NCBI RefSeq assembly: GCF_003014575.1
Contig: NZ_PYGF01000003.1
Span: 186,001-250,000 of the forward strand
From: Cecembia rubra
GTDB taxonomy: Bacteria; Bacteroidota; Bacteroidia; Cytophagales; Cyclobacteriaceae
Reading direction: 5' to 3'
DNA length: 64,000 bases
Of the stretch, positions 55,794 to 64,000 are shown piece after piece. The position numbers and the translations under genes were made by a program. The first letter of the stretch is position 1; every line of letters begins with the position of its first letter. Under the pieces are notes generated by a model, which worked only from the letters and a program-made list of their open reading frames with translations, had not been told where the DNA came from and did no database searches.

Positions 55794-56372
55794 ATGAGTG
55801 AGAAAGAAACCATAAAAGATGAGCCAATCACTTCCAAAGAACAGGAAGTAAAAGAAAATGAATCTGTTCAAGAAATTGGAAAGGAGTCTGAAACACAAGC
55901 TTCCCAAAAAGCTGAAATTTCCAAAGAAGAAAAGCTCCAAATGGAAGTTGAAGACCTCAAAGACAAATACCTAAGACTATATTCTGAATTTGAAAATTAC
56001 AGGAGAAGAACTTCCAAAGAACGTATTGACCTAATCAAAACAGCTTCAGAGGATCTGATTAAAGAGATCCTCCCAATTTTGGATGATTTTGAGCGTGCAT
56101 TCAAGGCAAGTGAAAAAGAAGATGATGCAACAATAGTTCGTGAGGGCAATCTCCTTGTGTTCCACAAACTCTTAAAAACACTTGAAAACAAAGGCATAAA
56201 GGAAATGGAAAACCTGATTGGTAATCCATTTGATCCGGATACCCAAGAAGCGATTACTCAGATACCTGCTCCTACCGAGGAAATGAAGGGCATGGTTATA
56301 GATGTAGTAGAAAAAGGATATACTTTAAGCGATAAAGTAATCCGATATGCCAAGGTAGTAACAGGCGCTTAA
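55794..56372 (+). CDS. grpE: nucleotide exchange factor GrpE
   Basis: A 192-residue cochaperone of DnaK. An acidic N-terminal part is followed by a long coiled coil (QMEVEDLKDKYLRLYSEFEN) and the C-terminal DVVEKGYTLSDKVIRYAKVV motif of the beta-wing. It precedes dnaJ by 9 bp, one of the standard orders in this phylum. Confidence 0.95.
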   Translation: MSEKETIKDEPITSKEQEVKENESVQEIGKESETQASQKAEISKEEKLQMEVEDLKDKYLRLYSEFENYRRRTSKERIDLIKTASEDLIKEILPILDDFERAFKASEKEDDATIVREGNLLVFHKLLKTLENKGIKEMENLIGNPFDPDTQEAITQIPAPTEEMKGMVIDVVEKGYTLSDKVIRYAKVVTGA

Positions 56373-56381
56373 TTAGAAGTT

Positions 56382-57488
56382 ATGGCAAAAAGAGATTATT
56401 ATGAAATATTGGGGGTATCTAAGACTGCCAGTCCAGAGGAAATAAAAAAGGCATATAGAAAGCTGGCTATTCAATACCATCCTGATAAAAATCCTGGCAA
56501 TCCTGAGGCCGAGGAGAAATTCAAAGAAGCTGCAGAAGCCTATGAGGTATTGAGCAATTCTGAGAAACGTCAGCGATATGACCAATTTGGACACCAAGGT
56601 CTTGGTGGAAATGGTGGATTCGGAGGAGCTGGAATGAATATGGACGACATATTCTCCCAATTTGGCGACATTTTTGGAGGAGGAGGCTTTGAATCCTTCT
56701 TTGGAGGTGGAAGAGGTGGTAGAAGGACTAAAAAAGGTACCAACTTAAGGGTCAAGCTCAAATTGAACCTAAAGGAAATTGCCAACGGAGTAGAGAAAAA
56801 GATCAAAGTTAAACGCCAGGTTCTCGCAGATGGAGTAACCTTTAAGACTTGTACAACATGCCAAGGGTCTGGCCAGATAAAAAAGGTGGTTAATACCATG
56901 CTCGGACAGATGGTCTCGGCAAGTACCTGTCATGTTTGCGGGGGTAACGGTCAGCTGGTGGACAAAAAACCTGCTGATGCTGATGCCAGAGGATTGACCC
57001 TCAAAGAAGAAGTCATTGCTATTAATATCCCTGCTGGGGTAGCAGATGGTATGCAATTGAGCATGTCTGGAAAAGGTAACGAGACTGCAGGAGGAGTACC
57101 AGGTGACTTGTTGATTGTGATTGAGGAAATTGAAGATGAAATTCTTCAAAGAGATGGAAATAATGTAGTCTATGACTTATATATAAGTTTTATAGATGCT
57201 TCATTGGGTGCTCAGATCGAAGTCCCCACAATTGAAGGGAAAGTAAAAATAAAAATTGAACCTGGTACGCAAAGCGGAAAAATCTTAAGGTTGAAAGGCA
57301 AAGGAATCCGTGACATCAATGGATATAACAGAGGAGACCAACTTATCCATGTAAATGTTTGGACCCCAAAACAGCTCAGCAAAGAAGAAAGACAAATCCT
57401 TGAAGCTTTGAAAAATTCCGAAAATTTCAAACCCTCTCCTGACTCAGGTGAAAAGAGCTTTTTTGACAAGATGAAAGAATTCTTCTAA
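56382..57488 (+). CDS. dnaJ: chaperone DnaJ with half of the zinc sites
   Basis: A 368-residue J protein. The J domain has HPD at 33-35, then a Gly/Phe-rich stretch with [16 protein letters not shown] and two substrate-binding domains. Of the four CxxCxGxG zinc motifs, only two remain: CTTCQGSG (157-164) and CHVCGGNG (183-190). Motifs 1 and 4 are replaced by QVLADGVTF and KPADADARG. So zinc centre II is kept and centre I lost. It is cotranscribed with grpE. Confidence 0.95.
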   Translation: MAKRDYYEILGVSKTASPEEIKKAYRKLAIQYHPDKNPGNPEAEEKFKEAAEAYEVLSNSEKRQRYDQFGHQGLGGNGGFGGAGMNMDDIFSQFGDIFGGGGFESFFGGGRGGRRTKKGTNLRVKLKLNLKEIANGVEKKIKVKRQVLADGVTFKTCTTCQGSGQIKKVVNTMLGQMVSASTCHVCGGNGQLVDKKPADADARGLTLKEEVIAINIPAGVADGMQLSMSGKGNETAGGVPGDLLIVIEEIEDEILQRDGNNVVYDLYISFIDASLGAQIEVPTIEGKVKIKIEPGTQSGKILRLKGKGIRDINGYNRGDQLIHVNVWTPKQLSKEERQILEALKNSENFKPSPDSGEKSFFDKMKEFF

Positions 57489-57497
57489 AATACTCGG

Positions 57498-57522
57498 CCG
57501 GTTGATAAACCGGCTTTTTTTA
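57498..57522 (+). terminator. intrinsic terminator after dnaJ
   Basis: GCCGGTT (57498-57504) and AACCGGC (57109 equivalent, 57509-57515) pair around GATA, followed by seven T. Confidence 0.9.
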
Positions 57523-57564
57523 TAGCTACAAAACCTTTTATTTTGGCAGTCGTAACTTATCCTT

Positions 57565-58452
57565 ATGCTGCTAAGATTATATCTGGTATTAAGTTTCCTA
57601 TTTGGGTCAAATTATCTCCTGAAAGCCCAGATTACCAAAGAGTTCAAAGTAAATGAAAAGGAAGGATTCAACCTTGTCCAGGTGGATTTCAATGTATACA
57701 AAGGAATCTCAGAAATCAAAAGACACAAAGAAGATAGTCCACTGCATGTATCTTGCCAATTGTCAAAGGTAAATATCCTACCTACATTTAGCCATGAAAT
57801 AAAAAACAAAGTTCTCCATTCCTCCTTGGTTCACAAAAATGTTGAATCTGAAAATCTTGGCAAAAGCTTATCTTACAAACTTTTCTCCAGTAGTAATGAT
57901 GATTTTGACCACAGCTGGAAAATAGGCCTGAATTCACATTTTTTATACGCACTAAATTTTCATTTTGGCATTGGAAAAGCAATGTTTGATCTTTCCCATC
58001 TACCTATTTCGAATTGTATTATCAAGTCGGCAAGCGCAGACATAAAGCTGGACTACAGCCAGAAAATGGCCAATTCGGTAAAAATGGATACCATGATGGT
58101 AAGTATCAACATGGGCACTTTGGATGCTGATCACCTCAACTTTACAAATGCTAAAAAGATGATTTTTGAAGCCAATTACGGCACACTAAATCTTTCTTTT
58201 TCAGAAAAAATGTCTGAGGCCTGCCAAATCCAAGCTATAGTAGGTGCAGGCAAAGTGGAATTTTGGCTTCAGGATGACAATCAGCCAATTATTATTAAGA
58301 TCAAATCCACTGCAATGAGCAGGACAAATATCCCTAAGCATTTTAAGGAAATTGCACCAAAAACATATGTAAATAAGGCTTACAATGAAAATGCAGGAAA
58401 TTTAATGAAGTTGACTATAGATGTATCTGTTGGTTCAGTCACCATAAAATAA
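57565..58452 (+). CDS. secreted protein of unknown function
   Basis: A 295-residue protein with a signal peptide (LYLVLSFLFGSNYLLKAQ). The mature part is rich in strands and Ser/Lys, with repeats of SASADIKLDYSQKM, VSINMGTLDADHLNF and ANYGTLNLSFSEK that suggest a repetitive beta-solenoid or toast-rack fold. No family can be named with confidence. It is followed 39 bp later by the ABC exporter genes. Confidence 0.7.
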   Translation: MLLRLYLVLSFLFGSNYLLKAQITKEFKVNEKEGFNLVQVDFNVYKGISEIKRHKEDSPLHVSCQLSKVNILPTFSHEIKNKVLHSSLVHKNVESENLGKSLSYKLFSSSNDDFDHSWKIGLNSHFLYALNFHFGIGKAMFDLSHLPISNCIIKSASADIKLDYSQKMANSVKMDTMMVSINMGTLDADHLNFTNAKKMIFEANYGTLNLSFSEKMSEACQIQAIVGAGKVEFWLQDDNQPIIIKIKSTAMSRTNIPKHFKEIAPKTYVNKAYNENAGNLMKLTIDVSVGSVTIK

Positions 58453-58491
58453 TTACGCAACTTTTATTATTTTTAGCCAAAACCTACAGCC

Positions 58492-59394
58492 TTGTATATT
58501 TTAGAAATCCAACATTTAAATAAATCCTACGGCAATACCAAGGCCTTGAATGAGATTGACCTGCACATTCCAAGTGGGATGATTTTTGGGATTCTCGGGC
58601 CTAATGGGGCAGGGAAAACAACCCTTATCCGTATTATTAACCAGATTATTGATAAAGATTCGGGTAATATTCTATTTAAAGGCCAACCTTTACAAAGAAA
58701 GCACATCGGTCATATCGGTTACCTTCCAGAAGAAAGAGGTCTTTACAAAAAAATGAAAGTATGGGATCAGTTGGTATATTTTGCAAGATTGAAAGGGCTT
58801 TCAGCTTCAGATGCCAATAAAAAAGTCAATCAGTGGTTGGACAAAATGGAAATTACTCATTGGAAACAAAAAAGGATTGATGATCTTTCAAAAGGAATGG
58901 CCCAAAAGGTCCAGTTTATTTCAGCTGTTATCCATGAGCCTGAGTTGATCATTTTAGATGAACCGTTTTCGGGTTTTGATCCAGTAAATGCTGAAGTGAT
59001 AAAAAACGAAATACTAGCACTTAAAGAAAGAGGAGCGACACTTTTACTTTCTACTCATAGGATGGAATCTGTTGAGCAGTTATGCGATGAAATCGCCATG
59101 TTCAATAAATCAGAAAAAATACTTTCGGGCAGACTTTCAGATATCAAAAACCAGTTCAGGAATAATGAGTTTGAAATCAGCATTCAGGCCCAATACGAAA
59201 AAGAAATTCCGCATACTTGGAAACTAATAGCTGGTGGTCCGGAAAAGACCTTCTTAGTTTCATTGGAAAATCAAACCACCAATGAATTGCTTGAAGCAGC
59301 TATGCAATTAGGCCAGATCAAGGGATTCAAGGAAATCCTCCCCAGCATGGAACAAATATTTATCCAACAAGTAAAAACACATAGCAATGGATAA
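58492..59394 (+). CDS. ABC transporter ATP-binding protein
   Basis: A 300-residue ATPase of an ABC-2 type exporter. Walker A is GILGPNGAGKTTLIRI, the signature LSKGMAQKVQF, Walker B LIILDEPFSGFDP, and the His switch STHRME. The C-terminal part contacts the permease. The start is TTG at 58492, since the next Met lies inside the domain. It overlaps the permease gene by 8 bp. The pair resembles NatAB-type exporters. Confidence 0.92.
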   Translation: MYILEIQHLNKSYGNTKALNEIDLHIPSGMIFGILGPNGAGKTTLIRIINQIIDKDSGNILFKGQPLQRKHIGHIGYLPEERGLYKKMKVWDQLVYFARLKGLSASDANKKVNQWLDKMEITHWKQKRIDDLSKGMAQKVQFISAVIHEPELIILDEPFSGFDPVNAEVIKNEILALKERGATLLLSTHRMESVEQLCDEIAMFNKSEKILSGRLSDIKNQFRNNEFEISIQAQYEKEIPHTWKLIAGGPEKTFLVSLENQTTNELLEAAMQLGQIKGFKEILPSMEQIFIQQVKTHSNG

Positions 59395-60694
59395 AATCTG
59401 GCTAGTCATAAAAAGAGAATACCTCTCTAGGGTACAGAAAAAATCCTTTCTCCTTGCAACTATCCTTACCCCACTTATTTTCCCTGCTATAATGGGTTTT
59501 TTCCTCTGGATAGCATTAGATGACCTGGAAAGGCCCATGCTCAGCATTATTGAGGTTGTGGATGAAAATAACCTGTTTTTCATAGAAAGCTCTGAACAAT
59601 ATGCCTTTTCTTTCTCCAAAACGCCATTAGAGGAAGCCAAAAGAATGGTAAGAGAGGGTGAAAGATTCGGTCTGCTTCACATACCGGCACAGGATCTCTC
59701 CAAGCCAAACGGAATTACTTTTTTCAGTGAAAAAACACCAAGTATGGGACTCATTACTTTCATTGAGAATAGCCTAAAAAGGAGAATTGAAGAACAACGT
59801 ATGTATAAAGCCGGACTGGATCCGGAAATTCTTTCTGCTTATAGGACCAAAGTCCACATTCAAACTGTCAATCTGGACATTTCAGGTCAGGAAAAAATAT
59901 CAGATGCCACCGTAAATTATGCCTTGGGCTTCTTTTCAGGTATCTTAATCTACATCTTCATTTTTGTATACGGCAATCAGATCATGCAAGGAGTAATTGA
60001 AGAAAAATCCAGCAGAATCATAGAAATTTTGGTTTCCTCTATTAAGCCTTTTCAACTCATGGTGGGAAAAATCATTGGAATAGGTGCAGTAGGACTGACC
60101 CAATTCCTGATTTGGATCGTATTACTAAGCACGGTATCTGCTTTCATAATGGGGTATTTGGGCATGAATATGCCCCAACAAGAGTTGTTAATCGCCGCAA
60201 ATTCAGAATTTACCCAGGACTTATCGCCCAACAGCGACTGGATGCAAGCTCTTCAAGTAATTCAGGACATAAATTTCGTTCAATTGATACTCACGTTTAT
60301 TTTTTACTTTATAGGCGGTTATCTTTTGTACGGAGCCCTTTTCGCAGCTATCGGTGCAGCGGTTGATTCCCCTTCCGAAGCTCAACAATTTATGCTTCCG
60401 ATAACTATTCCTCTGCTTATTGCCTATATGGGACTTTTCATTTTTGTTTTGGATGACCCTAATAGCAATCCTTCTTTTTGGTTGTCCATAATTCCATTTA
60501 CTTCACCTATTGGAATGATGGGAAGAGCGAGTTATGGCATCCCTTTGTTTGACCTTTTACTTTCAATGGGTTTATTGGTCACTGGATTTCTCTTCAGCAC
60601 CTGGGTCGCATCAAAAATTTACCGAATCGGTATTCTTATTCATGGCACAAAAGTCAATTACAAAACAATCTGGAAATGGTTGAAATCTGAATAA
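59387..60694 (+). CDS. ABC-2 type permease
   Basis: A 435-residue membrane protein. One N-terminal helix is followed by a large external domain (about residues 45-180) and then five or more C-terminal helices, including YALGFFSGILIYIFIFVYGN and GVIEEKSSRIIEILVSSIKP, the NatB-like signature. It pairs with the ATPase before it; the substrate may be Na+ or a toxic compound. Confidence 0.9.
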   Translation: MDKIWLVIKREYLSRVQKKSFLLATILTPLIFPAIMGFFLWIALDDLERPMLSIIEVVDENNLFFIESSEQYAFSFSKTPLEEAKRMVREGERFGLLHIPAQDLSKPNGITFFSEKTPSMGLITFIENSLKRRIEEQRMYKAGLDPEILSAYRTKVHIQTVNLDISGQEKISDATVNYALGFFSGILIYIFIFVYGNQIMQGVIEEKSSRIIEILVSSIKPFQLMVGKIIGIGAVGLTQFLIWIVLLSTVSAFIMGYLGMNMPQQELLIAANSEFTQDLSPNSDWMQALQVIQDINFVQLILTFIFYFIGGYLLYGALFAAIGAAVDSPSEAQQFMLPITIPLLIAYMGLFIFVLDDPNSNPSFWLSIIPFTSPIGMMGRASYGIPLFDLLLSMGLLVTGFLFSTWVASKIYRIGILIHGTKVNYKTIWKWLKSE

Positions 60695-60696
60695 AA

Positions 60697-60722
60697 AAAA
60701 ACCGCAGATTGCGGTTTTTTTG
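60697..60722. terminator. bidirectional terminator
   Basis: AACCGCA (60700-60706) and TGCGGTT (60710-60716) pair around GAT, with an A run before and a T run after. It can end the ABC transcript and the convergent gene at 60725. Confidence 0.9.
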
Positions 60723-60724
60723 TT

Positions 60725-61165
60725 TTATTCTTCAGCATAATTGAAACTATCCACTTGCTCTTTGACCCAGTCTTTGTACCGTTGCATACGGTACTCAACC
60801 CATTTATCATTGTATTTCCCCGAACTATCAATGAGGAATTTGAAGGCAGTTGCAGCCTTGGGCTTACTCAAAGCATTGAAAAGTTCATCTTGGAAATTCC
60901 TTTCCTTTACAATCCTTTCCGCAAAATTCTCCATCATTTGGTGTTCCTGAGCAGGTTCCATTTTAGTGAATTCAGCAAAATTATCCGGATTATCATCTAT
61001 TTCATCTAAAACATCCTCTTCCTCGGGGGTAAGGTCATAGTTGAAATAATCTTCGTCATCTGGCAAGTGATGAATTTTTTTCTTATCCAATTGATAAAAA
61101 CAGATCATCCCTTTCAGCAGCTGGGCCGCTATTTTATCAACTTCTTTTTCTGATAGGGTAAGCAT
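60725..61165 (-). CDS. small acidic protein, possibly UPF0158-like
   Basis: A 146-residue cytosolic protein. It is strongly acidic in the middle (DDEDYFNYDLTPEEEDVLDE) and ends with a basic and aromatic helix (KYNDKWVEYRMQRYKDWVKE) similar in layout to UPF0158 proteins. The function is unknown and the family match is from memory only. Confidence 0.6.
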   Translation of the reverse strand: MLTLSEKEVDKIAAQLLKGMICFYQLDKKKIHHLPDDEDYFNYDLTPEEEDVLDEIDDNPDNFAEFTKMEPAQEHQMMENFAERIVKERNFQDELFNALSKPKAATAFKFLIDSSGKYNDKWVEYRMQRYKDWVKEQVDSFNYAEE

Positions 61166-61240
61166 TTGAAATTAGACATAAAATTTTTTGAAAATTAAAT
61201 AACTGGCACCTAAAATCAAACTGTTTTCAACATGATTCCA

Positions 61241-61891
61241 TTAGGATATATGGTGAACCAATAACTGTTCCAAAAGTTCGACATCAATTTCATGACCTCC
61301 TGGGTAGTAAACTTTTTTGGCTTTGATTCCCAAATCTTTTACCAGTTGATCTTGTTTCTGTAGGGATTCAGGAGTTAAGAAATGGTCCTGCTCTCCAATC
61401 GCTAAGTAACATAAGCTGTCATTTAGCTTCTCCTGGGCCATTCCAGGTTCTAAGTCATGTGCAAATCCACCCCCCCAAAGAATGAGTCTCTCAACAGGTA
61501 CGGACAATTGACTCACCCAACGTGTGGCAGTGGCGGCACCCTGTGAAAATCCCAAAACTTTGAGCTTGGGCTTCTCTTTATATTTGATCCAAAGTGATTC
61601 CAGTATTCCGTTCAGAAATTGATTATTATTGATAATTGCAGACGCTCTTTCATGCCTTGTCATCCAATTGGCCCCTACCCGACCAGAAAACCCTTCCAAG
61701 TAGGAATAATTAGTTGCTTCAGGCACAACAATCAATCTATCCTCTTTAAAAAGAGGAGACAACTTTCTCAAAAAAAACTCTGAAAGCTGACCATATCCAT
61801 GAAGCGCGAAGAGGATTTCTGTTTCCCCCCTATTGACCACTTGGGATGTCCGGAAGTGGGCAATATGATCATACTTGATGGTATTTTTCAT
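61241..61891 (-). CDS. alpha/beta hydrolase, esterase-like
   Basis: A 216-residue serine hydrolase. The nucleophile elbow is LGFSQGAAT, FALHGYGQ lies near the oxyanion hole, and the likely catalytic Asp and His are in AIGEQDHFLTPES and GGHEIDVE. This layout fits phospholipase/carboxylesterase-type enzymes. It follows cytidine deaminase with no gap. Confidence 0.82.
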   Translation of the reverse strand: MKNTIKYDHIAHFRTSQVVNRGETEILFALHGYGQLSEFFLRKLSPLFKEDRLIVVPEATNYSYLEGFSGRVGANWMTRHERASAIINNNQFLNGILESLWIKYKEKPKLKVLGFSQGAATATRWVSQLSVPVERLILWGGGFAHDLEPGMAQEKLNDSLCYLAIGEQDHFLTPESLQKQDQLVKDLGIKAKKVYYPGGHEIDVELLEQLLVHHIS

Positions 61892-62383
61892 TTAACTGTT
61901 CAAATCATTAAAGCGAAACGGAAGTAGTTGCTCTATGCCTTCAGCCACCAACAAATTTCCGTCAGGAGCAAGCATCATAACTTGAATGGGGGCCTGGAAC
62001 TTGATTTCATATTCATTGATAGTCTGTCTGCAAAGTCCACAGGGTGTAACAGTAGCAAACCTTTCTCCAAACCTTTTTTTTGCAGAAATCACAATTTTCA
62101 CCGGCCTTGATTTGGGATAATTGGCCATTGCATAGCTTAGGACGGCCCTTTCTGCACACACACCAACGGGGAAGGATACATTCTCCTGATTGTTTGCCAT
62201 CAGTTTTTCTCCATTTTCCAATAACAAAGACGCACCCACCAAAAAATCTGAATACGGCGCATGGGCCTTGAACATGATTTCCTTTGCCATTTCAACCAAT
62301 TTCCGATCTTCCTCAGACCAATCCTGTGATGGATATACCATCAGGGACACTTTCATTTCAATTTTTTCCTGCATGCGATTCAT
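61892..62383 (-). CDS. cdd: cytidine deaminase
   Basis: A 163-residue enzyme that deaminates cytidine and deoxycytidine. The zinc motifs are VCAERAVLS (Cys, catalytic Glu) and TPCGLCRQTI. HAPYSDFLVGASLL is typical of the tetrameric short form. It may start at the second Met (62374). Its stop abuts the esterase gene, so the two are cotranscribed. Confidence 0.92.
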   Translation of the reverse strand: MNRMQEKIEMKVSLMVYPSQDWSEEDRKLVEMAKEIMFKAHAPYSDFLVGASLLLENGEKLMANNQENVSFPVGVCAERAVLSYAMANYPKSRPVKIVISAKKRFGERFATVTPCGLCRQTINEYEIKFQAPIQVMMLAPDGNLLVAEGIEQLLPFRFNDLNS

Positions 62384-62513
62384 TTAAAAAGAGAGTGAAT
62401 TAACGAAAAATAATCGGTAATTGTTCTTTTTTTAGGATTTAGGCTGATAACCTTTCAGCCTTATGGTTTTTTTGCCAAATTGTATCCAAATAAACCCCAT
62501 AATACGCTTAGAG

Positions 62514-63845
62514 ATGCAAAATATCCTGATCATCGGTGCAGGCAAATCCTCAGCTTATCTGATTGATTTTCTCCTTGAGAATTCCATTGAAAAAAACAGG
62601 AAAATTATTGTGGCAGACCTTGAGGAGGATATCGCCCAAAAAAAAATCAAGGGACATCCCCAAGCCAAAGCTGCAACAATAATAGTTGAAGATGAAGGGA
62701 ATAGAAAAAGTTTAATCCAACAAAGTGACATAGTGATTTCTATGCTTCCGGCTTTTTTACATCCCATTATAGCAAAAGACTGCCTGGAAATGGGTAAGCA
62801 CTTTTTCACCGCTTCTTATGAATCTGAAGATTTAAGGAAACTTAAAGATCAAATTGGTGCAAAAAACCTTCTATTTCTCAATGAATGCGGTCTTGACCCT
62901 GGATTAGACCACATGTCCGCTATGCAAGTGATTGAACGGGAAAAAGCACTTGGACATGAAATACTTTCATTTAAATCTTATACGGGGGGAGTTTTGGCAC
63001 CTGAAAGTGAGGACAATCCATGGAAATATAAATTCACTTGGAACCCAAGAAATGTGGTCCTCGCCGGACAGGGCGTGTCCAGATTTATTCGGGACGGTAA
63101 ATTTAAATACATCCCTTATCACATGCTGTTCCAGAGATTGGATAAAATATCCTTTGAAGATGCCGGTGAATTTGATGGTTATCCCAACAGGGACTCATTG
63201 GTTTACAGAAGAGTTTATGGGCTCGAAAGTATCCCGACCATATTGAGAGGCACATTAAGGAGATCAGGATTCTGCCAAAGCTGGAATGTATTTGTACAAT
63301 TGGGCATGACAGATGACAGCTTTGAAATGGATCTACCGAAAAATTACACCTTACTTGATTTTATAGATTCCTTTCTTCCTTTTCATAAATACAAGACCAT
63401 TCAAGAAAAGCTGAAAGAAATCCTCCCTTGGGTAGATGAGGAAGTAATTGAAAAAATAAATTGGCTTGGTCTTTTTAGCGCTGAAAACCTGCCCCGCAGC
63501 AAAGGAAGTCCGGCTGCTATCCTTCAGGCTATTTTGGAAAAGAAATGGGCACTAAATGAAAATGACAGGGATATGATTGTCATGCAGCACTTATTTGAAA
63601 TAAAAACGCCAAAAGGTATCAAAAAGCTTACCTCAAGCTTGGTATGCAAGGGACAAAACCAAGCCTATACTGCTATGGCTAAGACGGTAGGTTTACCATT
63701 AGCCATAGCAGTTGACATGTTTTTGGAAGGAAAAATCAAAGAAAAGGGATTACTTATACCTATTTCTAAATCCATCTATCAACCGATCTTATCGGAATTG
63801 GAAAAGTACAACATTCAGTTTCAGGAACGGCAATATGAAATTTAG
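62514..63845 (+). CDS. saccharopine dehydrogenase-family oxidoreductase
   Basis: A 443-residue protein with an N-terminal Rossmann fold (NILIIGAGKSSAYLIDFLL) and the saccharopine dehydrogenase C-terminal domain, including FLNECGLDPGLDHMSAMQVI, SYTGGVLAPESEDNPWKYKF, and GGLPA-like PRSKGSPAAIL. It may act in lysine breakdown, but the family is broad. An in-frame ATG at 62463 would add a less typical 17-residue leader. It is convergent with the partial gene at the window edge. Confidence 0.85.
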   Translation: MQNILIIGAGKSSAYLIDFLLENSIEKNRKIIVADLEEDIAQKKIKGHPQAKAATIIVEDEGNRKSLIQQSDIVISMLPAFLHPIIAKDCLEMGKHFFTASYESEDLRKLKDQIGAKNLLFLNECGLDPGLDHMSAMQVIEREKALGHEILSFKSYTGGVLAPESEDNPWKYKFTWNPRNVVLAGQGVSRFIRDGKFKYIPYHMLFQRLDKISFEDAGEFDGYPNRDSLVYRRVYGLESIPTILRGTLRRSGFCQSWNVFVQLGMTDDSFEMDLPKNYTLLDFIDSFLPFHKYKTIQEKLKEILPWVDEEVIEKINWLGLFSAENLPRSKGSPAAILQAILEKKWALNENDRDMIVMQHLFEIKTPKGIKKLTSSLVCKGQNQAYTAMAKTVGLPLAIAVDMFLEGKIKEKGLLIPISKSIYQPILSELEKYNIQFQERQYEI

Positions 63846-63848
63846 AGC

Positions 63849-64000
63849 TTAATCGCCGGGGTTCCAATTAGCAGGAGGCGTAATGGAAGCATTGCTAACA
63901 GTCCTGCAATCATCAGGGATAATTCTAGGCAGAGCCCTAAACTCGAGATCACTTCGTTTGACATAGACTGTACTTCTTTGTACAGAAGCGGCAATGAAAT
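63849..64000 (-). CDS. C-terminal fragment of an unrecognised protein
   Basis: The minus strand stays open from the window edge to TAA at 63849-63851, giving 49 residues that end LPRIIPDDCRTVSNASITPP then ANWNPGD. The tail of Cys, small residues and an aromatic close to the end is a little like the ends of DUF4249-type surface proteins, but the fragment is too short to name. The gap to the convergent saccharopine dehydrogenase-like gene is 3 bp. Confidence 0.5.
   Translation of the reverse strand, partial: FIAASVQRSTVYVKRSDLEFRALPRIIPDDCRTVSNASITPPANWNPGD

Overview
The window is a chromosomal stretch of a Bacteroidota bacterium, most likely of the Cytophagales and plausibly the family Cyclobacteriaceae. 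The signs are a Na+-translocating NADH:quinone reductase operon, a DUF4290 gene directly before murA, a MurA with Asp in place of the catalytic Cys, Tgt and DnaJ variants lacking zinc ligands, promoters of the TAnnTTTG type, few Shine-Dalgarno sequences, many lipoproteins, an OmpA protein with thrombospondin type 3 repeats, and paired cysteine-rich peptide and beta-propeller lipoprotein genes. The family assignment is inference; the phylum is well supported.

Layout. 1-14.1 kb: the 3' end of an acyl-ACP desaturase, a pirin, nqrABCDE on the minus strand without nqrF, ispH-cmk, adenine deaminase, an acyl-CoA dehydrogenase, a GH16 lipoprotein, a UbiA-type prenyltransferase and a TruA homologue. 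14.4-17.5 kb: an unrecognised lipoprotein, then about 1.9 kb of tandem palindrome-bearing repeats with two unit lengths (178 and 216 bp). 17.6-29.2 kb: a complete branched-chain amino-acid operon on the minus strand, ilvD-ilvB-ilvN-ilvC-leuA-leuC-leuD-(leuA/cimA-like)-leuB. It is preceded by what reads as a full transcription attenuator: a 17-codon leader peptide rich in Ile, Leu and Val, three mutually exclusive pairings and a strong terminator.

29.5-37.3 kb: ispE, a ribbon-helix-helix/MazF toxin-antitoxin pair, an AAA/DUF4143 ATPase with an operator-like triplicate repeat, an EamA transporter, an LptF/LptG-type permease, tgt, a glycosyltransferase and an ECF sigma factor. 36.8-39.7 kb: the last 490 bp of that sigma gene are repeated 2,384 bp downstream and flank a small cassette (secreted Cys-rich peptide with an in-frame stop, and a propeller lipoprotein), as if inserted by a single crossover. 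39.6-46.2 kb: a lipid kinase, a lipoprotein, a sigma/anti-sigma/gmk/nadD cluster, a lipid A-type acyltransferase, and a second peptide and propeller cassette.

46.6-64 kb: mostly housekeeping genes: a UvrD/PcrA helicase, DUF4290-murA, an OmpA-family protein, an M42 peptidase, hpt, adk, obg, grpE-dnaJ, an ABC exporter, a small acidic protein, an esterase, cytidine deaminase, a saccharopine-dehydrogenase-like protein and the 3' end of an unrecognised gene. No rRNA, tRNA, CRISPR array, transposase or prophage gene was seen.

The points most worth following up are the ilv attenuator, the sigma-flanked cassette with its twin 6 kb away, the two-type repeat array, and the set of housekeeping proteins with lost or replaced metal-binding or catalytic residues (MurA, Tgt, DnaJ, anti-sigma).
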